From Symsagittifera roscoffensis (lineage: Eukaryota; Xenacoelomorpha; Acoela; Convolutidae), in NCBI RefSeq assembly GCF_963678635.1, contig NC_087071.1, positions 32,538,141-32,602,140 of the forward strand: 64,000 nt of DNA. Direction: 5' to 3'. A program made the position numbers and the translations under genes. This document shows positions 56,959-64,000 of this stretch, piece by piece. Below the pieces are notes generated by a model that had not been told where the DNA came from, searched no databases, and was given only the letters and a program-made list of their open reading frames with translations. Position 1 is the first letter of the stretch, and the number at the start of each line of letters is the position of its first letter.

Positions 56959-57499
56959 TGTTCTTAAAAGCTATTATACAAAGATTGCAAGAAAAAATGT
57001 GGTTTTACCCACAAGTTGATAAATTCAAAACTATAAGCCGCCTGCAAAATTGTCACAAAACAATAATCTTACAGATATAGATTAAAGAGATACAAACAGA
57101 TACTGATACAATAGATTAAACTACAGATTCGATTATTTTCAAAAAGGTATGTTTCTTCGGTCAAAAAACTTCGTGAACAATTTCACGCCAGACAATTAAT
57201 TTCCACGTGAATTTAAAAGTGATCACGCGTTCTTACAAAAAAGTGTGTCCTTCCACCTGAGCAAGTCTCATGAAAAAAGGACCACGGCAGCAAACGCATT
57301 TTCATTTTAAAACACATGATACGGTCGGTCTTTAGTGGCTTCTAGAGTTGATGAAAGTTTATATTGTTATATGAGTTCAATCGAAAATGCGCGATAGCTC
57401 GCTTAGATTAACAGCATAATTTGATTATTAAATATGATTTTTCTTTCGTCGCATTTACATGAAAAATCAAAATGATTTTACTACAAAAACACGAGATCT

Positions 57500-57838
57500 C
57501 AGGGGTGGATTTAGGGGGAGAGCGAGAGAGCGGACGCCTCCCCTTCCCCCCCCCCCCCTCAGGGATTCCAACCCCTGCCAACCCAAAGGTACTTTTTAAG
57601 AAATCCATTTTTGGCCGACCGTCTCTAAAATTTTTCTAAGGGCGCCTTTGGCGCCAAGATATACTAACTTAGAGGGGGAGCGCCCAAAAAGTGCCCAAAA
57701 ACGGCCAAAAATTTGGCCAAAACAGCGTCTTTTTACTGCTTTAGGAGAGCTCGGAAAATCAATTTGGTCGACATAAAAAAGGTCGTCAACATTTTTTGAA
57801 AATCCGCCCCCCTCGAGAAAATCCTAGATCCGCCCCTG
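57500..57838. mobile_element. hAT-type MITE (unit 2 copy)
   Basis: Copy of 54,325-54,667 carried in the tandem duplication, with a C-to-T change in the left terminus and a shorter C run. Not an independent insertion. Confidence 0.85.
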
Positions 57839-58455
57839 CGAAATCTGATTGTAATTTTATTAAAAGCTCATGGAAAAAACATGATTTTTTTTGCAAGATT
57901 TGTAGCACTAGTACCTAAAATTTTACGAAAACTCAAAAACTGAACTCTATGCTTCAGGTGGAACCAAAACGACCAAAACTTCCATAAATGAAAAATTTCA
58001 TAACGTATTTGATTTTATTTTAATATATACTTCCATATAACAGAAAAACTTAATGAAATCTTTATAATTAACATATCCCCAATCATATGACTAGCATAGG
58101 ATGGTTCAAGCAATCTCAAATCCCCCATCTCAAAGAGGGAGAGGGAGAGGGGGGAGATAACGTATTAAGTAACTCAAGCCTGTTTATAACCACTTCAACT
58201 ATTTTTAATTGTTGAAACTTATACGCCAGACTCACCTCCAAACGCGGAGAACTAAAAATCATATCACATTACGAAAACTCAAAAACTAGATCCAAAGAAA
58301 AAATGGCAAAATTTGTCCGAGATTAAACAGGAATTTTCCTGTTTCGAATGAGGGCAAATGTAACCTTGAATGTGTTTTCATGGTGTCGTACTGTTTTTTG
58401 GCACAAGTAGAGGCCAGAGCGCCAATCCTGGTAATTTGCCTGCATCGAAACAATA

Positions 58456-58671
58456 ACACATATTTGATTGTTTTTCCAAAAAAAAACTTTCTCGACCTTC
58501 TTATAAAAAAATATTGCGTCGGCCAATTGATTGCAAGCTAAATTTACATCAATCAATTGCTCTTGAACCAGTTAAACTCTACTTAGCTTGCAATCAATTG
58601 GTAGACAGATTTTTTTTGAAGACTGTTGAGAAAAACTTTCTGGAAAAAAGAAACAAAAGTGGTTCTGAAGA
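58456..58671. repeat. Long inverted repeat (unit 2 copy)
   Basis: Second copy of the palindrome at 55,285-55,500. The cores lie at 58,523-58,541 and 58,583-58,601. Confidence 0.8.
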
Positions 58672-59927
58672 TTCTTCATCTAAGTTAATAAACTAAATTT
58701 CCCCTACATTATAAGTCATAATCATAGTGTTTTGTATTCAGCTTGAACAATTTCACGATAAAATAATAATAAATCAAGCATCCTGGCCTGCTGTTTGATT
58801 GAATAAAGTTTATCTTATCATGAAAAAAGGAAACCTTGTGGCTCTACAAAAAGTATTCATTTTCTGTTTTTTTTTTCGGTGAAAATCTGAGCACCGATTA
58901 GAACAAAGACGAAAATATACGAAAAAATACAGAGTTACTTTTGATGAATCTTATCTCGGAAACAAATTGTTGGAGCACAGAGTTGATGGAGTGTTTTTTG
59001 GCATTGTGACTGCCATTTCAATTAGAAATGAGCTTTGATGTTGCCGTGTAACATATGATAAGATTAGTTCTACTCAGAAACCAATCCACATTATATTGAG
59101 ACAAACAAGGTGCGAAAGATTTGCTTTATCAACGAGAAAATCTGTCGTTTGATAATTCGAAGTTAGAGTGTCGGATTGAGATTTAGAAAAAAAAACAGTT
59201 TTTCGTTTTTTGTTAATTGTAAGGTTTTCGAACTAAATTACTTCAACTCATTAAACGTAAGGAAGAAAGGCTTCTACTGCTTTAGAATGATTTGTTTTAT
59301 AAAACTGATGCGTTAACTTAAAGCAGAATGCAACTTAGAATAAATGAAATACTTTCTTCACAGCCTTTTTTGCGCAAATGTAAGCGCAAAGTTTGGTTTA
59401 TTGGACTTCGTAAGCCATGTGTACGTATCTGCTGCAGATCCTTTCAAATTTTAAAAGAGCTATCGTATCAATTGTTTTCTATAGATTTGTAAACAAGCAG
59501 ATACCATATCTGAAAATAAAACTATGCCACTACTGAAAACAGTTTATATTGGTATCCAAGTTTTGCTCACTGAAACTCTTTGAAACTGCTCGTTTCTAAA
59601 GCTTTTTGAAAGCTGGTAAAAAGAAAATGAGTAAAAAGTTATCGTATCTTGTTTCTGAACTGCATTTATGGAAAAATTCGTTTACTTGGGCAATTTTGAG
59701 TGCAGCCATAGAAAATCAAAAAATATATATTTGAATAGCTCAGCAAGAATTTTATAATTTTATAAGTTTAGGGATTGCCAGGGTTTTCAATCCTGGCAAT
59801 TCATTTGTGAACGAAGCTTTAGTTTGATTGTGTTTTCTTAGGATTGGTTCAGCAGGTTTTCTATGCAATTGATATAATTGCATCAAATAGTTCAAAAAAA
59901 CCTCATCACCAGTTTCATCACCATTTT

Positions 59928-61965
59928 TGCTCTACTGTTTTTTCGTGGAGGAAATAGCATGCTGAAAAAACTGTGTTTGGTGCCATGTTCAAACACACTT
60001 CAAAAATTTCACCTTCCAAAATATTTGAATCAAAAATTAAGTTTGAAACAGTTTTTATTACCTTTTTAATGAGAAGTTTGAAAATGATTTTGTATTCATG
60101 GCAGAATTTCAAATTTTTGTATTCTTGTTTTTTGAATTGAAGGTATGTTTTTCCAAAAAATTGCAGATGTTGCTTGAACACAAATTTTGTAAGAACATAT
60201 CAATCAGAATATTCAGCAATCCATTTTTGAATGCATTTTTTTCAGTTTCGTTGCCCGAGTTTTTCGATTTCATAATTGCTTTTTCAAATATCAACATGAA
60301 AGTCCCCACAAAAAACGGGATCCGAAATTTCTAAATAAAGGAAATGAGTAAAAAGTTATCGTATCTTGTTTCTGCATATGGAAAAATTCGTTATTTGGTT
60401 GTATTTCTTTTATAAAAATTCAAATTTTGATATTGTGATAAAATATAACATCTTATTTTTAAAAGTTTTGCCAGAGTAATGGTACACCAAAAGTGTAATT
60501 TAATTATTTATATATCTTATGGTTTATTGACTTTCTGAAAATAAAAAATCTCTAAAAAGGAGATATCTAGTCACACTTTGGTTCATATTAGTTGAAAAGT
60601 TCCCGCGGTAGCTGAAATAGAATTTTAAAGTTGTGCTGAGCTTTGTTAAGTTAAAAAAGATTAAATTTTTCTTTATCAAACAAAAAGCAAATCCACTCAA
60701 AAAGAAAAGAAACGTTAAAAATTTGAAAAGATTCGAAAACTGCTAAAACAGTTTTCCCAATTATCACATAAGCCAACGTCTATAAAAAAATTTTAAAAAT
60801 GAGGCTTTCAGATGCAAGGTCAAAAAAGGGCAAAACATTTCAATTCATTATAACTAATTAATATGAACTTTTTGTATTACAAATAATTTAGATGTTGGGA
60901 TGATTAACCAATTTTAACCTATTTTAATAGTTTCAATAAATAGATGGATTAATAATCAGTTATAATCAATTAAAAATTTTTATAATTGTTGATTTAATTT
61001 CCTTTTGAAAGAGAGAGGTTGAAAAATGATTTTGTATTGGTTTTAATTGATTTTATTCTGGTTCTATAAAAACATAATATAACCAATTATTAACTCTTGA
61101 AACTGGGTGCGGACAGGCTAAATATCAGCACATAGCAACAGCCCAAATATGCTTTTTTGCTGTGTCTTTTTTGATGCAATATATCAATTGGGTTACCAAT
61201 TTGAAATACTGTTCTATACTATTTAGCACACGCACAAGAAAATAAAAAAATCAATTTTTGCTTCTTCAAAAAAATACTTCCGGACCTTCAATTGACTAAT
61301 CTTCAACTCATGGCCTTGAGATTACAAAACATTTGAGCCACAATCGAAAGCGCTAGACTTACAATCCTCCTACCTCGGGAAGTTGGATCATTCATCACCC
61401 AACGGATCATCATCTTGTACTATCTTAAGCTATTTTTTTTGGTCGACCAATCCCAAGTTTTTCCTATCCATCGTGGATATTGGACGTTTAAGTCCCAAGA
61501 ATGGCAATTCGGTTCATTTGCCCCAAAGAAACAGCCTGCAGAGCAAAAAAAAATGGCCAAAAAAGTAGTGACTGGTAAAAATTTCGGGAGAGCTCGAAAA
61601 AAAATCGGACGCAAAAATCGTGTTCGAAAATTTCTCATCTCCTCGCGAAGCTAATAGTTTTGTCTCTTTGCATCAAAATGAAAATTTACCAGCTATATCA
61701 TTTGAAAAATGAAACATGTCATATTCAACGGGTCACTTTATCATATCACTTTTGTTTGCTGAGCAGTCACTAAGTCCAAAGAGTCCAAATTTTGTCTGAT
61801 TTTCGCTTGAAGCTCTGCCATTTCTAATCAAAACAATTGAAACGTTTCAATGATTGATTGCTTAGCCAGCAAATATACAATCTTGTCAAATCACGGTTTA
61901 TTTACTCTGATAGTGATCGACTTAGCAAGGTAAAAAAAACGGAAATGCAAGTTTAAACTTCTAAA
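59928..61965. other. Intergenic AT-rich DNA; no gene supported
   Basis: Short phrases from the duplicated unit recur near 60,345-60,390 (GAGTAAAAAGTTATCGTATC and TGGAAAAATTCGTT), showing a third, fragmentary piece. Overlapping frames of 60-87 codons have no recognisable features. TAATCAATTA-type phrases are frequent at 60,900-61,100. Confidence 0.5.
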
Positions 61966-62271
61966 ATGGCGTTCAAGCTGCTTTTTCTAGCAGCTGTTGT
62001 TGGTTTCACTTTTTGTTCGGGTTCTGAAGCGGCAAATGATGATGGTTCCATGCCGACTGTGAAGAAGGACTCCTTGCATGATGGGAGTTCCCGGAAGTCC
62101 TATCACATCCTTATGGTTACAATGTGTTTGCGAGGACATTTCAATCCATCAGCAGGTTATGAAACCAATTTTATCTCGTTGAAAAGTGTTCATGAAATTG
62201 AGTCAACAGTTGCACTTTTTGACCAATGTCGTCTATCAAAAAGAGGTCCACGTGACCAAATGCGGTTTTGA
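61966..62271 (+). CDS. Signal peptide plus UDP-glycosyltransferase-like N-terminus (partial or broken)
   Basis: The ATG at 61,966 opens MAFKLLFLAAVVGFTFCSGS, a good signal peptide. About 45 residues in comes SYHILMVTMCLRGHFNPSAG. It resembles the first beta strand and GHxNP loop of GT-B family 1 (UGT) glycosyltransferases. A possible 54-bp GT-AG intron lies at 62,156-62,209 (GCAG|GTTATG, then GTCAACAG). It has no stop in frame, so it may equally be retained. Downstream the reading RGPRDQMRF ends in a stop, whereas a shifted frame reads VHVTKCGFEVVCWN, closer to the RGHxVT region of UGTs. This suggests a frameshift. No catalytic C-terminal domain is in the window. Confidence 0.45.
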   Translation: MAFKLLFLAAVVGFTFCSGSEAANDDGSMPTVKKDSLHDGSSRKSYHILMVTMCLRGHFNPSAGYETNFISLKSVHEIESTVALFDQCRLSKRGPRDQMRF

Positions 62272-62890
62272 GGTGGTTTGTTGGAATTAAAACTTTTCAA
62301 GATGTCATTAACTCCAGCCCCGCATCCCCCCCCCCCCCTCGCAGATGCAAAAGTAATCAAACGCAAAAAAGCTAAAATTTTAATAATTACCTCAAAGGCC
62401 AATTTACATTGCTTAGAAAACATGTAGAAATGAAATTAATCCAAAGTTTAGTTGAATGACTTGAATTTGCTATTTTAGCTAAAAAAAAACAACCATTTTA
62501 GCAAAAAAAAACACTCGAATTCACCTCTATCTGTTGGTTGTTTGCATCTACCCGGGCCAAGTTCAAAGCGATTTTTTTGATGCGACCGCGAGACGCAACT
62601 GGTGTATTACGACACTTGCGACTCAAAATGGATACGGTGCGTCAAGGTGGTACTGGTCAAAGTCTGGTTTATTGATGCCAATTTTATAGACCTGGCTTTT
62701 TCGAGTAATCAATTTTGTGATTTATTCGGTTTACCAGTCGACGAAACATAAAAATTACTCTCCTCTCGCTTTTTCTTTTCGATTTTTCGTGAGATTGAAG
62801 ACCACTTGATTTTCTCTTGGATATTCTTATCTTGAGTGTAGATCAATGGCGTCGCTCTATTTGCCATGTATGTGCTCGGACATTAGTAGT
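62272..62890. other. Spacer; no clear gene
   Basis: Contains a C14 run (62,327) and a stretch at 62,535-62,690 with a readable frame (PGQVQSDFFDATARRNW) that could be an exon of the preceding gene or chance. No domain recognised. Confidence 0.4.
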
Positions 62891-63424
62891 AGTGCTGATT
62901 TAAATTAAACTGACCAAAGGCGTTAAAATTGAAATTTAAAACGCCTTTTTCTCAAATTGGGTTGATAGTTTAAGTGAAAACTTATGAAGACGAAATTTGC
63001 TTAACGTTTTAGTAGAATTAATACCGTGTAACTTGTTTTGCGAATAAAATACTATATATAACAACAAACTTTTATTTTAAAATAATTTTTAAACGGTTTG
63101 CATATTTTTTTTTACAGAATAAACCCTTCTTAAAGTTTGTTGGACTACGTAAGGGGCTCACTTTGATATAAATATGTCTGTGATCGACAGGGTGTTTTTG
63201 GCGTAATTCTTGAATAACTATGAAACGCCAAAATGACTCATTTTTGGGGTAAAATTTTTGGCCTGAAGTTCGCAGAACAAATTACACCATATTAATTCTG
63301 CTAAAATTTTAGGCAAGTTTTTTTTGGATAAATTTTCAATTTAACTCAACCCAATTAGAGCAAAAGGCGTTTTAAATTTCAAATTTAGCTCGTTTTGTCC
63401 GGTTAATGATTTAAATCAGCACTG
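62891..63424. mobile_element. MITE with ~75-bp terminal inverted repeats
   Basis: Left end AGTGCTGATTTAAATTAAAC and right end (complement) CAGTGCTGATTTAAATCATT. The arms stay similar through GAAATTTAAAACGCCTTTT and AATTGGGTTGA, about 75 bp. The body is AT-rich with no ORF. A partial relative lies at 41,070. The target duplication could not be settled. Confidence 0.8.
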
Positions 63425-63559
63425 TAATTAATTTAGGTGAAGAAACAGCAGAAGGCAAGATATTAAGCCACTTCAATTATTCAAGATATTCAGGTTTAAT
63501 TTTTGTGAACATTTTTGAAATTGTCTTTTCAAATCGTTCTAGTTCTGTCAAATCTGTTT

Positions 63560-64000
63560 GCGAGGTCTTTGAGAGCAAAAACCATAGGATAATAGTTTTA
63601 AAATTAGTGGGTTGCTAATTCCAAGTTTTATTTGCTTTGTCATGCTGTAATCAACTTTTAGTCGGATACAACAAAAAACTTTGTTAGCTTTTCCTAGTCT
63701 TATCTCAAAATGACCCGACCAGGAAAATCCTTCAAGACAAAATTTCCTTTAATTCATTAATTCTTTCATTGATTTTGAATTTTCTAAAGCCTCTTCAAGC
63801 AGAATGAAGTCGTCCCATTTCATTTTGAAATCTATTTTTGCGCATTTGTTCTTTTGTAAGATACTAACAGCTTCAAGTCGTCTTCAAAAAAAAGGATCTG
63901 TAATTTTTCAATGCGTCACGGGGATCATTCATGAAGATATGTAATATTATTGGCTCAGGCAGCAATCCCTGTGGTACTCCACTTGTAAAACCCGAAGTAT
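63560..64000 (-). mobile_element. Decayed LINE RT, continues beyond the window
   Basis: Minus-strand reading from the window end gives SGFTSGVPQGLLPEPIILHI (RT motif B), a decayed FADD region (FFEDDLKLLVSYK), then SWSGHFEIRLGKANKVFCCI and KLGISNPLILKLLSYG. The order is that of CR1/Jockey-like RT C-terminal halves. Frameshifted. Confidence 0.75.

Larger units (their letters stand above)
56757..59927 (-). repeat. 3.17-kb tandem duplication, unit 2
   Basis: Offset 3,175 at the left edge and 3,171 after the C run. It ends at GTTTCATCACCATTTT (59,927), where unit 1 instead runs into CTCTTTGGG. It contains a duplicate signal-peptide exon fragment, the hAT MITE and the inverted repeat. Confidence 0.92.

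Noticed and set aside
61383..61654. Overlapping ORFs with a basic C-terminus (KKMAKKVVTGKNFGRARKKI)
   Set aside because: The Lys/Arg richness comes from A-rich runs; no family recognised and three frames are equally open.
1..64000. CRISPR arrays, bacterial operons, rRNA genes
   Set aside because: No regularly spaced identical repeats with unique spacers, no bacterial-type gene packing, no rRNA-like conserved stretches; the spliced genes show the DNA is eukaryotic.

Overview
This is AT-rich eukaryotic (metazoan) DNA. It holds two recognisable spliced protein genes in convergent orientation, one gene-like 5' fragment, and a dense load of decayed mobile elements. The genes are SPTLC1 (serine palmitoyltransferase long-chain base subunit 1; + strand, 8 coding exons, 12,909-27,607) and an ADAM-family (M12B) metalloprotease with a very long Thr/Pro mucin-like tail (- strand, 8 coding exons, 53,783-36,613). 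All exon joins were set by frame and by alignment from memory to the human families. Thirteen of the 14 introns are GT-AG. The third SPTLC1 intron is best read as GA-AG, with a 6-nt direct repeat across the exon junctions and near-terminal inverted repeats. GA-AG introns, AG acceptors a few nt before the start ATGs of both genes (possible spliced-leader sites), tRNA-derived SINEs and many MITEs would fit a tunicate, particularly a larvacean with an expanded genome. That assignment is inference, not proof.

Layout. 1-6,440: two related decayed LINE copies, one with an internal 487-bp tandem duplication. 6,740-7,210: truncated 3' end of the retroelement that lies nearly complete at 8,965-12,100. 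That element encodes a PHD finger, a reverse transcriptase and an R2-like CCHC plus R/K-PD...D nuclease, broken by two frameshifts. 12,491-12,524: a perfect hairpin before SPTLC1. 12,909-27,607: SPTLC1. Its intron 1 carries a MITE, intron 3 is the GA-AG intron, and intron 4 carries a decayed RTE-type LINE and a SINE that abuts exon 5. Intron 5 carries a degenerate copy of the start of exon 6; intron 7 carries a MITE with a 10-bp target duplication and several SINEs.

27,608-36,612: intergenic, with SINE pieces and a degenerate ~160-bp repeat. 36,613-53,783: the ADAM gene, in order signal peptide, prodomain, zinc protease (HELGHNFGLNH), disintegrin, cysteine-rich, EGF, two-tier mucin repeat and a short C-terminal hydrophobic tail. 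Its introns hold a LINE, MITE relics and a (CA)n tract. 53,582-59,927: a nearly identical 3.17-kb tandem duplication covering the start of ADAM exon 1 and ~3 kb upstream. 61,966-62,271: a signal peptide plus a UDP-glycosyltransferase-like first exon, probably partial or broken. 62,891-63,424: a MITE with long terminal inverted repeats. 63,560-64,000: a minus-strand LINE relic running off the window.

The two main genes are functionally unrelated (sphingolipid synthesis in the ER; cell-surface or secreted proteolysis). No operon-like arrangement is visible.
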